64,000 bases of DNA. Origin: UBA8337 sp963932545. GTDB lineage: Bacteria; Pseudomonadota; Alphaproteobacteria; RS24. The notes beneath the pieces were generated by a model. The model was not told the DNA's origin, did no database searches, and saw nothing but the letters and a program-made list of their open reading frames with translations. The stretch spans positions 1 through 64,000 of the forward strand of contig CAWVRH010000006.1 in assembly GCA_963932545.1 (NCBI GenBank). The letters run 5' to 3'. Below are positions 18,242 through 26,440 of the stretch, piece by piece (positions within the stretch are counted from its first letter, which is position 1; each line of letters starts with the position of its first letter). The position numbers were made by a program, and so were the translations under genes.

Positions 18242-18358
18242 GGGACAAAATCACTCAACACAAAAGAACAAAGGACGAACACATTAGCGCATCGCAGCCC
18301 AAGCGCAATCGTTACTTGCATCCCCTGCTCGCCTATGGCAAACAGCAGGCAAGACAAC

Positions 18359-18421
<63 letters not shown>

Positions 18422-18433
<12 letters not shown>

Positions 18434-18685
18434 GTTTTTCAAAATAAAAAGATGAAATGGTGGGTCTGAATTCTTGCAAAAGAAAAATGAGAAATAGCCG
18501 TGCGCAAGGCGCCCTAAGTCCGCAAAAGCGACCAAGGGCTTTTAGCGTCGGCAGCACCAGTTTTTCAAAATAAAAAGATGAAAATGGTGGGTCTGAATTC
18601 TTGCAAAAGAAAAATGAGAAATAGCCGTGCGCAAGGCGCCCTAAGTCCGCAAAAGCGACCAAGGGCTTTTAGCGTCGGCAGCACC
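18422..18685 (+). repeat. Tandem 126/127-bp repeat that starts with the tRNA-Thr 3' end
   Basis: Two almost identical units lie head to tail at 18422-18547 and 18548-18674, differing by one A insertion in a run (near 18590). Each begins with TCGGCAGCACC, the last bases of tRNA-Thr, and an 11-base third start (TCGGCAGCACC) follows at 18675-18685. The first unit therefore contains the true tRNA tail. The units hold no convincing gene. Minus-strand frames through the array are tRNA shadow frames. The array could reflect slippage or replication duplication, or a relic of integration at the tRNA. Confidence 0.95.
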
Positions 18686-18707
18686 CCCTAGAATAATGAA
18701 AATTGAG

Positions 18708-19112
18708 TTATTTGGCGCGGCCCTGTAGTTTTTCGAACGTGCGCATGCCGCCTAGGCCTAGCAAGGCATAGAGAATGGTGGTTAGCACTTCTAAGTGTAG
18801 CGGCGGTGGCGGCGGGGTTTCGGCGTAGGGTAGCGCTAGGCCCCAGACCATTAAGTCGCGTATGACGAAATTATAGGCCAGCGCAATGCCGCATACCCAG
18901 CCGATGAACGGGCGCCAACCCGCTACAAATACGCTTTTGTGAACAGCTTCTAATTTATTAATCTCGCTTTGCACCAAGCTCGGCTGCAAAGCTATGCGCG
19001 CCAGAACTGACTTCTTGTCTAGCCGCTCCTTGTCCGAAGTAAACAGAGCGTCTAGCACATTGCCCAGTGCCTCTATCGGCTCGGCTACGGGTTTGGTCAA
19101 AAAAGAAAGCAT
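18708..19112 (-). CDS. GTA/phage-type three-TM holin
   Basis: A protein of 134 residues from the ATG at 19112. The C-terminal half has the pattern of the three-TM holin family described for gene-transfer-agent release: VAGWRPFIGWVCGIALAYNF, a proline-rich loop, and LEVLTTILYALLGLGGMRTFEK. Holins let endolysin cross the inner membrane. No endolysin, spanin or capsid gene is next to it. The frame stays open to a TTG at 19157; neither start has a clear ribosome site. It lies just after the tRNA-Thr repeat array. Confidence 0.82.
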   Translation of the reverse strand: MLSFLTKPVAEPIEALGNVLDALFTSDKERLDKKSVLARIALQPSLVQSEINKLEAVHKSVFVAGWRPFIGWVCGIALAYNFVIRDLMVWGLALPYAETPPPPPLHLEVLTTILYALLGLGGMRTFEKLQGRAK

Positions 19113-19167
19113 GGACACACTATACGCCAACGCGAAACGGCGGGGATACATTGGCAATCATAAAAAA

Positions 19168-19189
19168 AGGGGCGCCGTGAAGCGCCCCT
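19168..19189 (-). terminator. Rho-independent terminator of nrdB
   Basis: On the minus strand, AGGGGCGC and its complement GCGCCCCT form an 8-bp stem with a six-base loop followed by seven T. It lies 35 bases after the nrdB stop. Confidence 0.88.
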
Positions 19190-19224
19190 GAATATTAAGT
19201 CGGTCCAAAGACCCAATCGAAAGC

Positions 19225-20184
19225 CTAGTCGAAAGCCTGATCCCATGTGCCTTCGGTCGAGGCTTTGGCATATTCCGTTGCCCGGCCCTCAAAGAAGTTC
19301 ATGTGCTCAATGCCGTTCAACATCTCGTCCATCCATGGCAATGGATTTTTCTCAATGTCGTAAATTGGCTCGAGGTTCAGCTGCGTCAGACGACGGTTGC
19401 CAATAAAGCGAATGTAATCTTTCACTTCTTGCGCTTCCAGACCTTCCACGCCGCCCATTTCAAAGGCCAAGTCGATGAAAGCATCTTCGTGGGTTACAAC
19501 TGTTTCGCACGCTTTATACAAATCGCGCTTCATCGCATCGTTCCAGATTTCTGGGTTTTCTTGCGTGAACGTATTGAACAATTTCACAATCGAATTCGTG
19601 TGCAGCGTTTCATCGCGTGCCGACCACGTTACGATTTGCCCCATGCCCTTCATTTTATTGAAGCGCGGGAAGTTCATCAAAATCGCAAAACTGGCAAACA
19701 ATTGCAGACCTTCGGTGAAGGCACCAAAGACAGCCAAAGTTTTGGCAATGTCTTCTTTGGTTTCGACGCCCCACTCCTGCATGTAGTCGTATTTATCCTT
19801 CATCTCGCCGTATTTCATGAAGGCTTCATATTCAATTTCTGGCATGCCGATGGTGTCAAGCAAATGCGAATAAGCCGCGATATGGATGGTTTCCATATTC
19901 GAGAAAGCGGACAACATCATTTGCACTTCTGTCGGTTGGAACACTTGTGAATAATGCTTCATGTAGCAATTGTTCACTTCCACGTCGGCTTGCACGAAGA
20001 AACGGAAAATCTGCGTCAGCATATTGCGCTCGCCGGCGGTTAGCTTCTTATGCCAATCCTTCACGTCTTCGGCCAAGGGCACCTCTTCTGGCAACCAATG
20101 AATACGCTGCTGCGTAAGCCAGGCATCATAGGCCCAAGGATAGAGGAAAGGTTTGTAGACAATGCGCTCTTCAAGCAAAGACAT
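19225..20184 (-). CDS. nrdB: Ribonucleotide reductase class I, beta subunit
   Basis: A 319-residue radical-generating subunit. Metal ligands are visible in ADVEVNNCYMKH, METIHIAAYSH and SARDETLHT, and the tyrosine in HIAAYSH corresponds to the radical Tyr122 of E. coli NrdB. It partners with NrdA to make deoxyribonucleotides. The start at 20184 has AGGG at a good distance; an upstream in-frame codon at 20205 is less likely. It follows nrdA by 97 bases and ends at a terminator, so nrdAB is one unit. Confidence 0.97.
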   Translation of the reverse strand: MSLLEERIVYKPFLYPWAYDAWLTQQRIHWLPEEVPLAEDVKDWHKKLTAGERNMLTQIFRFFVQADVEVNNCYMKHYSQVFQPTEVQMMLSAFSNMETIHIAAYSHLLDTIGMPEIEYEAFMKYGEMKDKYDYMQEWGVETKEDIAKTLAVFGAFTEGLQLFASFAILMNFPRFNKMKGMGQIVTWSARDETLHTNSIVKLFNTFTQENPEIWNDAMKRDLYKACETVVTHEDAFIDLAFEMGGVEGLEAQEVKDYIRFIGNRRLTQLNLEPIYDIEKNPLPWMDEMLNGIEHMNFFEGRATEYAKASTEGTWDQAFD

Positions 20185-20281
20185 AAGAGTACCCTTTATT
20201 TTCAAATTACGTTTTCATGCAAGAGCGCCACATGCGCCCTATATTTTATTTAGATCAAATCGACCGCGTGACCAACTCGCC

Positions 20282-22276
20282 CTATTGGCAGGCTAGGCAC
20301 TCGTCCATTTCATTTTCTTCGGCCACTTTAACCATGGCATTTTCCATCGCCTTGGTGTCACTGCCACCTTCTTTTTCAGCTCGCTGAATAGACAAGGAAC
20401 GGCAGTAATACAGGCTTTTAACACCTTTTTTCCACGCTTGGTAATGCACTTGGTGCAAATCTTTTTTGTGGATATTGGCCGGCAAGAAAACATTCAACGA
20501 CTGCGCTTGGTCAATCAATTGCGCACGATCGCCCGCCAAATCAATGAGCCAACGCTGGTCCATTTCAAAAGCGGTTTTAAACACTGACTTCTCATCATCG
20601 GTCAAGAAATCGAGATGCTGCACCGAGCCGCCAGACGTCACAATCGACGACCAAATGTCATCCGTGTTCTGGCCTTTTTCGCTGAGCAATTTATTGAGGT
20701 GACGGTTGCGAACATTGAACGAGCCCGACAGCGTTTTATGCGTAAAGCTATTGGCCGCAATCGGCTCAATGCCCGGGCTGGTGCCACCGCAAATAATGGA
20801 GATAGAAGCGGTTGGCGCAATCGCTGTTTTATTCGAGAAGCGCTCGTTGATGCCGCATTCGGCTGCATCCAAGCACGGGCCGCGCTCATTGGCCAAATCT
20901 ACCGAAGCCTTATCGGCAGCTTCTTTGATGTGCGTGAAGATACGCTTGTTCCACACTTTCGCCATCACGCTTTCCCATGGAACCATATTGGCTTGCAAGA
21001 ACGAGTGGAAGCCCATGACGCCAAGGCCAACCGAACGCTCGCGTTGGGCCGCGTATTTGGCTTTGGCCATATCGTCAGGCGCACGCTGGATAAAGTCTTC
21101 CAACACATTGTCGAGGAAACGCATCACGTCTGGAATGAACTGTTCATCTTTATTCCATTCGTTGAAATTTTCTGCGTTCAGAGACGACAAGCAGCAAACC
21201 GCGGTGCGGTCGTTGCCCAAATGGTCGCGCCCTGTCGGCAAGGTAATCTCGGCGCATAAATTCGAGGTTTTAATTTCTAGGTTGAGCAGTTTTTGTTGCT
21301 CGGGACGCAGGTTGTTCACCGTGTCCTTGAAAATCATATACGGCTCGCCCGTTTCAATGCGAGCGGTCAGCATACGAATCCACAAATCACGTGCCTGCAA
21401 ACTTGCTTGCACAGAGCCGTCTTTCGGACTGCGCAAAGCCCATTCTTCATCTTTTTCTACGGCGCGCATAAACGCATCCGTGATCAGAATACCATGGTGC
21501 AAATTCAGCGCTTTGCGGTTGGGATCGCCGCCCGTTGGACGACGAATTTCAATAAACTCTTCAATCTCTGGGTGGTCAATCGGCAGATAAACCGCTGCCG
21601 AGCCGCGACGTAGCGAGCCTTGCGAAATCGCCAAAGTCAGGCTGTCCATCACGCGAATGAAAGGCACGATGCCGGATGTTTTGCCATTCTGGCCAACTTT
21701 TTCGCCGATGGAGCGCAAATTGCCCCAATAGGAACCAATGCCACCGCCGCGCGAGGCGAGCCAAACATTTTCGTTCCACAAATTTACGATATCGCCGAGG
21801 CTATCATTGGCTTCATTCAAGAAGCACGAAATCGGCAAGCCGCGCTCGGTGCCACCATTGGAAAGCACGGGCGTCGATGGCATAAACCAAAGCTTCGAGA
21901 TGTAATCATAAAGACGCTGGGCATGCGCTTCATCATCGCCGTAATAAGACGCCACACGGGCAAACAAGTCTTGAAAGGTTTCGCCGGGCATTAAATAGCG
22001 GTCGGTCAGCGTGGCTTTACCAAAGCCCGTCAGCAGCGCATCGCGCGACGGGTCGGTTTTTACACGCGGGCGAGATACGTATTGTACCGCCTGGTCTTGG
22101 CGATCAAAATCGAGCTGCGGTTCGTTGGCGTTGCCACCTTCTGCACGACGAGAGGTTACGGCCTTGGCCGCCTCATTTTTTAGGGCTTCTTGTTCCATTT
22201 TATTTGGCTCGTCCTTTGCTAGGTCTTTGACCCCATTTGCATCTGCAGTAGCGCCCATTGGTGTATCTCTAAACAT
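20282..22276 (-). CDS. nrdA: Ribonucleotide reductase class I, alpha subunit
   Basis: A 664-residue catalytic subunit. The thiyl-radical site is SNLCAEI, the redox-active cysteines lie in LPISCFLN and AVCCLSSLN, and the C-terminus DECLACQ gives the thioredoxin/glutaredoxin-reducible CxxC pair. The first roughly 60 residues are charged and variable. I did not recognise a full N-terminal ATP cone, so activity control by dATP may be absent or reduced. Upstream lie tandem NrdR boxes overlapping a promoter-like sequence, and a DnaA box. Confidence 0.96.
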   Translation of the reverse strand: MFRDTPMGATADANGVKDLAKDEPNKMEQEALKNEAAKAVTSRRAEGGNANEPQLDFDRQDQAVQYVSRPRVKTDPSRDALLTGFGKATLTDRYLMPGETFQDLFARVASYYGDDEAHAQRLYDYISKLWFMPSTPVLSNGGTERGLPISCFLNEANDSLGDIVNLWNENVWLASRGGGIGSYWGNLRSIGEKVGQNGKTSGIVPFIRVMDSLTLAISQGSLRRGSAAVYLPIDHPEIEEFIEIRRPTGGDPNRKALNLHHGILITDAFMRAVEKDEEWALRSPKDGSVQASLQARDLWIRMLTARIETGEPYMIFKDTVNNLRPEQQKLLNLEIKTSNLCAEITLPTGRDHLGNDRTAVCCLSSLNAENFNEWNKDEQFIPDVMRFLDNVLEDFIQRAPDDMAKAKYAAQRERSVGLGVMGFHSFLQANMVPWESVMAKVWNKRIFTHIKEAADKASVDLANERGPCLDAAECGINERFSNKTAIAPTASISIICGGTSPGIEPIAANSFTHKTLSGSFNVRNRHLNKLLSEKGQNTDDIWSSIVTSGGSVQHLDFLTDDEKSVFKTAFEMDQRWLIDLAGDRAQLIDQAQSLNVFLPANIHKKDLHQVHYQAWKKGVKSLYYCRSLSIQRAEKEGGSDTKAMENAMVKVAEENEMDECLACQ

Positions 22277-22598
22277 ATTTTCTCTCTCGATTCATGCCCA
22301 CGATAAAAAGTATCGCAACCGATCCAGAATCTGACCCAAATGAGCCCCATTCCTTGAATTTCTTCACTTAAACGCTAAACCCTGCGGTTTCGCGCCCAAA
22401 TGCCTGTTTAGGTCGCCCCTGCCCCAAAGATTACTTTCTTCAAAGACAGCTCTCCCGATAGGCGCGCGCAAGCACTCCCTTGGATAGTTGATGAGGCTAC
22501 AAACTCAGCCTATCACGGGTTGTTTAACCTTTTGGCAGTTTCGGCCTAGTTTTGAAAAACTATTGTGAACCAAATCACCAACCGAACAATGCCGTCAG

Positions 22599-22646
22599 AC
22601 ACTACATATAGTGTCTATTTGCCCTCAACACGTCAACACATAGTTA
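22599..22646 (-). promoter_or_regulatory. Tandem NrdR boxes over the nrdA promoter
   Basis: ACACTACATATAGTGT at 22599-22614 matches the 16-bp NrdR consensus closely. A weaker copy, CGTCAACACATAGTTA, lies at 22631-22646 with a 16-bp gap, the normal spacing for a NrdR pair. On the minus strand, TTGACG (22631-22636) could be the -35, with CACTAT or ACTATA near 22608-22613 as -10, so the two boxes would cover both promoter elements. NrdR represses nrd genes when dATP is plentiful. The nrdR gene is not in this window. Confidence 0.82.
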
Positions 22647-22758
22647 TATGAATCTTTTGTTTTTTTTGGGGCCGCCAAAAAAGCATTGTTTTTCAGCCGC
22701 TTAAATAGATAGAAAAACGATGCCAAATGCAGGCGACATGATGAGACCATCCACCAAC

Positions 22759-22767
22759 TTATCCACA
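22759..22767 (+). promoter_or_regulatory. DnaA box upstream of nrdA
   Basis: TTATCCACA is a perfect consensus DnaA box. It lies about 480 bases upstream of the nrdA start and 113 bases beyond the distal NrdR box. DnaA control of nrd genes is known in E. coli. Only one copy is seen, so an origin is unlikely. Confidence 0.55.
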
Positions 22768-22811
22768 GAGTGACATATTCGGCAAATCACTTGCGCGCCA
22801 AGCCCCTAAAG

Positions 22812-22833
22812 ACGCCCTATAAACGCCCTATAA
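22812..22833. repeat. Two direct 11-bp repeats in the nrdA upstream region
   Basis: ACGCCCTATAA occurs twice in tandem, preceded by a degenerate third copy (AGCCCCTAAAG). The spacing of 11 bases is one helical turn. The rest of the 584-base gap 22277-22860 holds the nrdA leader, the NrdR boxes and the DnaA box. I see no gene in it. Confidence 0.7.
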
Positions 22834-22860
22834 ATGATGGATAAACGATGAAGAGACAGC

Positions 22861-23172
22861 TTACTTAGACGGCGTTTTGCTTTTCGTCGGTGTGTGGCGC
22901 GGCAAAAACCGCAGCACCACCCAAGCGGCGCTCACCACATGGCCAAGCGCAAAAATCGGCACCGACCAAAGCACGGCAAGGCGCCAATTTTTCTCAAAAC
23001 TAAAGATAATCGCGCTCATGCAAATGCCGCCCAAAAACACATCCCATAGGGTCACCATGCCCCAAGGTTGCGCCAAAACCGCGTCAAAACCGGTAAAGCC
23101 AACCTGACTATAGGCCGCCACACATTTGGCCACAAAGGCCAGCCCTGCAAGGCTCACAATGATTCGTTTCAT
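22861..23172 (-). CDS. Small three-helix membrane protein, DUF1475-like
   Basis: A 103-residue protein with three hydrophobic helices: residues about 3-20, 35-55 and 65-85. The sequence WGMVTLWDVFLGG and the late GHVVSAAWVVLRFL resemble the DUF1475 group of small membrane proteins; I hold this family name loosely. The start at 23172 follows GAGAGAGACGA; an in-frame ATG 30 bases earlier is possible. The function is unknown. It ends in a lysine-rich tail. Confidence 0.65.
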   Translation of the reverse strand: MKRIIVSLAGLAFVAKCVAAYSQVGFTGFDAVLAQPWGMVTLWDVFLGGICMSAIIFSFEKNWRLAVLWSVPIFALGHVVSAAWVVLRFLPRHTPTKSKTPSK

Positions 23173-23228
23173 ACGCTTCGTCTCTCTCTCATAACAGCCC
23201 ACTGAGGGCTCATCCTAAAACCATAAAA

Positions 23229-23257
23229 AAAGCCGCGAGCTTTAGGCTCGCGGCTTT
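23229..23257 (-). terminator. Terminator after the thiolase gene
   Basis: AAAGCCGCGAGC and its complement form a 12-bp stem with a five-base loop. On the minus strand it is followed by a T run, 20 bases after the thiolase stop. The plus strand also has four T, so it may act both ways. Confidence 0.92.
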
Positions 23258-23276
23258 TCTCATAAATGTCGAGTTC

Positions 23277-24461
23277 TTAAAGAACTTCGAACAGACCCGC
23301 TGCGCCCATGCCGCCACCAATACACATGGTAACGACGACATTTTTCGCACCGCGGCGCTTGCCTTCCATCAGGGCGTGACCGACCAAACGCGCACCTGTC
23401 ATACCAAATGGATGACCGATAGCGATGGAGCCGCCATTGACGTTATATTTTTCATTGTCGATACCCAGCGTATCACGGCAATAAAGCGCTTGGCTGGCGA
23501 AAGCTTCATTGAGCTCCCACAAATCAATATCGTCAACTTTAAGACCCGCACGTTCCAGCAAACGAGGCACAGCAAAAACAGGACCAATGCCCATTTCATC
23601 CGGCTCACAACCAGCAACCGCATAGCCTTTAAAGGCACCCAAAGGTTCTAGGCCACGACGTTCAGCTTCTTTGCCTTCCATGACCACAACAGCTGCGGCA
23701 CCATCGGAAAGTTGCGAAGCGTTACCGGCTGTAATGGATTGGCCTTCGCCACGCACAGGGTTTAGGCCTGCAAGGCTTTCCATCGTTGTGGTTGGGCGAT
23801 TGCACTCATCACGATCGACGGTGTAATCGACGATGCTTTCTTCGCCAGTCTCTTTGTTGACTTTCTTCATTTTAGTTTGCATCGGTACGATTTCGTCTGC
23901 AAAAATGCCGGCTTCTTGAGCCGCTGCCATGCGTTGCTGGCTTTGCAGCGAATATTCGTCTTGGGCTTCGCGCGATACATTATAACGCTCTGCAACGATG
24001 TCAGCTGTTTCAATCATCGGCATCCAAAGAGCTGGGTAAGTGCCCATCAGTTTTTCTTCCGTGATGTTATTGTAGTTCGCGCCTTGCATTTGAACCATCG
24101 AAATGCTTTCCACGCCGGCACCAATGGCCACGGGAACATTTTCATTTTGCACACGGCCAGCTGCCATGGCGATGGTTTGCAGACCCGACGAGCAGAAGCG
24201 ATTAACCGTTACACCCGAAGTGGTAACTGGGCAACCCGCCCAAAGAGCGGCAAGACGGCCTACGTTTTGGCCCGTCGCGCCTTCTGGCGTGCCGCAACCC
24301 ATGATTACGTCTTCTACTTCGCCTGCATCAATGCCGGCGCGCTCGATGGCGTGCTGAATGGCGTGGCCACCCATAGCGGCGCCGTGTGTCATGTTAAATC
24401 CACCACGACCCGACTTAGCTAGGCCTGTGCGTGCGCTTGAAACGATTACAGCTTCTCTCAT
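23277..24461 (-). CDS. Acetyl-CoA C-acyltransferase (thiolase)
   Basis: A 394-residue thiolase. The acyl-accepting cysteine is Cys90 in VNRFCSSGLQ; GGSIAIGHPFGMTGAR holds the catalytic histidine, and VVTMCIGGGMGAA the second cysteine. The reaction is thiolytic cleavage of 3-oxoacyl-CoA, or its reverse condensation of acetyl-CoA. The start at 24461 has GGGAG upstream; the frame runs on to 24521. It is monocistronic, with a terminator behind it. Whether it is degradative (FadA-like) or biosynthetic cannot be decided from sequence alone. Confidence 0.94.
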   Translation of the reverse strand: MREAVIVSSARTGLAKSGRGGFNMTHGAAMGGHAIQHAIERAGIDAGEVEDVIMGCGTPEGATGQNVGRLAALWAGCPVTTSGVTVNRFCSSGLQTIAMAAGRVQNENVPVAIGAGVESISMVQMQGANYNNITEEKLMGTYPALWMPMIETADIVAERYNVSREAQDEYSLQSQQRMAAAQEAGIFADEIVPMQTKMKKVNKETGEESIVDYTVDRDECNRPTTTMESLAGLNPVRGEGQSITAGNASQLSDGAAAVVVMEGKEAERRGLEPLGAFKGYAVAGCEPDEMGIGPVFAVPRLLERAGLKVDDIDLWELNEAFASQALYCRDTLGIDNEKYNVNGGSIAIGHPFGMTGARLVGHALMEGKRRGAKNVVVTMCIGGGMGAAGLFEVL

Positions 24462-24599
24462 AATATGCTCCCATTCTTTCAAATTGGTTTTAAAACTGGC
24501 CGGATATTGCGCCAACAACAAGAAAATTTCAATGGAATAATCTATCGCCCAACAGATTTCAAAAAAGGATTAGGCGTTCACGAAAACTTAGGACTTTGA

Positions 24600-24708
24600 A
24601 CCCATACTCATAAGTGTCGCCAAACAAGAAGAAGAAAATAGAAGAAGAAGAATAACGAGCGACACAAAAACGCGACAAGAGGCTCCCATTCGGGGGCCTC
24701 TTTTTTTT
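24600..24708 (+). ncRNA. Candidate small RNA with two hairpins and a terminator
   Basis: In the 313-base gap between thiolase and msrB, GTGTCGC (24614-24620) is exactly complementary to GCGACAC (24659-24665), enclosing a 38-base purine-rich loop made largely of GAAGAAG units. After a short linker comes an 11-bp hairpin (24677-24702) with one G-U pair, a four-base loop and eight T: a strong terminator on the plus strand. No frame with a ribosome site lies upstream that would need it. The 5' end is not defined; no clear promoter was found. Confidence 0.5.
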
Positions 24709-24774
24709 CACAACTTCTCAAAATGGTCACGCTCTCGCCATGGTGCCGCCATATTTGATGGCTAGGTTGAGAGC

Positions 24775-25374
24775 ATGGAAAAAATGAAAAACAGCACTCA
24801 GAACCCTCCCTCCAAGCGAACCTCCCCCGCTCGCATGGAAGACGGCCTTTTGGTCGCCCTCCTTGCCAGCGTTCTCTTGGGCTTTAGTTTCTTTGGCGCC
24901 GCGGCGCAAACCTACACTCCCAATAATTTCACCAAACCGTCCGACAAAGAACTAAAGCAATCGCTTTCCCCGATGCAATATGCGGTGACGCAAAACGATA
25001 AAACCGAGCCGCCGTATCGCAATCGATATTGGAACGAAAAAAAGCCAGGCATTTATGTCGACATTGTTTCGGGCGAACCCTTGTTTTCGTCGCTGGATAA
25101 ATATGACAGCGGCACCGGTTGGCCGAGCTTCACGCGCGCGCTCCTGAAAAAGACTTTGGTAGAGAAAGACGATTGGAAAATATTTCTGCGGCGCACCGAG
25201 TTGCGCTCGAAAGCGGGAGACAATCATCTAGGGCATTTGTTTGAGGACGGCCCAGCGCCAACGGGTTTACGCTATTGCATCAATTCGGCTGCGCTGCGCT
25301 TTGTGCCTTTGGCGGATATGAAATCGCAAGGCTATGGACAATTTTTGCCAGCCTTCAAAAAAGCAGGCTATTAG
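24775..25374 (+). CDS. msrB: Peptide-methionine (R)-S-oxide reductase, membrane-anchored
   Basis: An MsrB of 199 residues with an N-terminal membrane segment at about residues 24-44, so the catalytic domain is probably periplasmic. The domain shows YDSGTGWPSF, DNHLGHLFEDGP and the active-site RYCINSAALRF, with Cys as nucleophile. The two CxxC zinc pairs of classical MsrB are absent, and there is no second cysteine in the protein at all, so the sulfenic acid must be resolved by an external thiol. It repairs R-methionine sulfoxide in proteins. GAG precedes the start. Confidence 0.93.
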   Translation: MEKMKNSTQNPPSKRTSPARMEDGLLVALLASVLLGFSFFGAAAQTYTPNNFTKPSDKELKQSLSPMQYAVTQNDKTEPPYRNRYWNEKKPGIYVDIVSGEPLFSSLDKYDSGTGWPSFTRALLKKTLVEKDDWKIFLRRTELRSKAGDNHLGHLFEDGPAPTGLRYCINSAALRFVPLADMKSQGYGQFLPAFKKAGY

Positions 25375-25465
25375 TCGCTCGGTTCATTTTGGCGCTTGAG
25401 TGCCTTGCCCGTTTTGGGCATGCTGGCTCGCGAAATCCCTTTTTTGCGAAACAAGTGAGAGCCAC

Positions 25466-26413
25466 ATGCCAACCTCTTCCCCCACCCCACAAGCGTTCCT
25501 CGACAAGCTGATCCCTGGCTATCAAGGCGTCGCCCAAAGTTGGGAATGCGACTTGATGGGACACTTAAATGTGTCGTTTTATTTTGGCCGCTCTTCCGAC
25601 CAAGCGTTTTTCACCCGCAACGCTTTGGCCATGGCCCCAAGCCAGATGCGCGCGCAAAACCTCGGCACCGTAGCGCTCGAAGAACATGTGCGCTTTCATC
25701 GCGAAGTGCCCTCGGGCGGCACACTGGTGGGGCGCAGTGCGCCGATTGAGATTGGCAAAAAGACCATGACTATCCACCAAGAGTTTCGCGATGGGGATGC
25801 CAATTTACTGTGCACGTTTAAAACTCTCATTGGTCATTTCGACACAGCCGCCCGTCGCCTTGTGCCATGGAGCGAGGCAACGCTTGCGGCGGCGCGCAAA
25901 TACCAGATAGAGCAACCTGATTTTAGCGCGCCCAAATTCTTGCAAGGCAATGGTCGCGTGCAAGAAATTACACGAGAAGACACGCAAGCGTCAGGCTTCA
26001 TGCGCTGCGGTGGGGCGGGCGTCAACAGTTGGGAATGCGATCAATTCGGCCATATGAACACCATGTTCTACGTCCGCCGCTTCACCGAAGCAGCCCCGCA
26101 TATGTGGCTTGCCATGGGCCATGATTTGCTCGACGGCGTGCAACAAGGGCGTGGCTCTGTGGTCGGAGAAATCTGTGTGTCTTATCTCGACGAAGTTCGA
26201 GAGGGCGATATCCTCGAGACTTACTCGACCATTCGAGAGATAGATGAAAAAACTGTTCTGGTGGAACATCGCCTGTTCAATGCCGAGACGGGAACGCTAT
26301 CCGCTTTGGGGCGTTTGCGCGTGGTTAATTTTAACCTCACCACCCGTCGCGCCGAAGCTTGGCCAGAGGATATGCGAAACGCTATTGAAGCGCGCATGGT
26401 ACCTTTAGTTTAG
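25466..26413 (+). CDS. Acyl-CoA thioesterase with two hotdog domains
   Basis: A 315-residue protein with a duplicated hotdog fold. Both halves contain the same opening: SWECDLMGHLNVSFYFGR near residue 20 and SWECDQFGHMNTMFYVRR near residue 190, the 4HBT-type D-x-x-x-H-M/L-N signature. Such tandem thioesterases hydrolyse acyl-CoA thioesters. The substrate is unknown. The start at 25466 follows GTGAGAG; the frame extends to 25400 without support. It begins 91 bases after msrB. Confidence 0.85.
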   Translation: MPTSSPTPQAFLDKLIPGYQGVAQSWECDLMGHLNVSFYFGRSSDQAFFTRNALAMAPSQMRAQNLGTVALEEHVRFHREVPSGGTLVGRSAPIEIGKKTMTIHQEFRDGDANLLCTFKTLIGHFDTAARRLVPWSEATLAAARKYQIEQPDFSAPKFLQGNGRVQEITREDTQASGFMRCGGAGVNSWECDQFGHMNTMFYVRRFTEAAPHMWLAMGHDLLDGVQQGRGSVVGEICVSYLDEVREGDILETYSTIREIDEKTVLVEHRLFNAETGTLSALGRLRVVNFNLTTRRAEAWPEDMRNAIEARMVPLV

Positions 26414-26440
26414 AGCGCCTCTGATTTAGGGCCCTTTAAT

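Noticed and set aside
19303..19950. A 215-codon plus-strand frame opposite nrdB
   Set aside because: It is antisense to conserved nrdB, rich in His/Phe/Gln typical of shadow frames, and has no start signal.
20615..21590. Plus-strand frames opposite nrdA
   Set aside because: These lie entirely within nrdA on the other strand and show no domain.
22739..22860. Replication origin near the nrdA DnaA box
   Set aside because: Only one DnaA box is present and no dnaA, parAB, repABC or hemE is near. A regulatory site is simpler.
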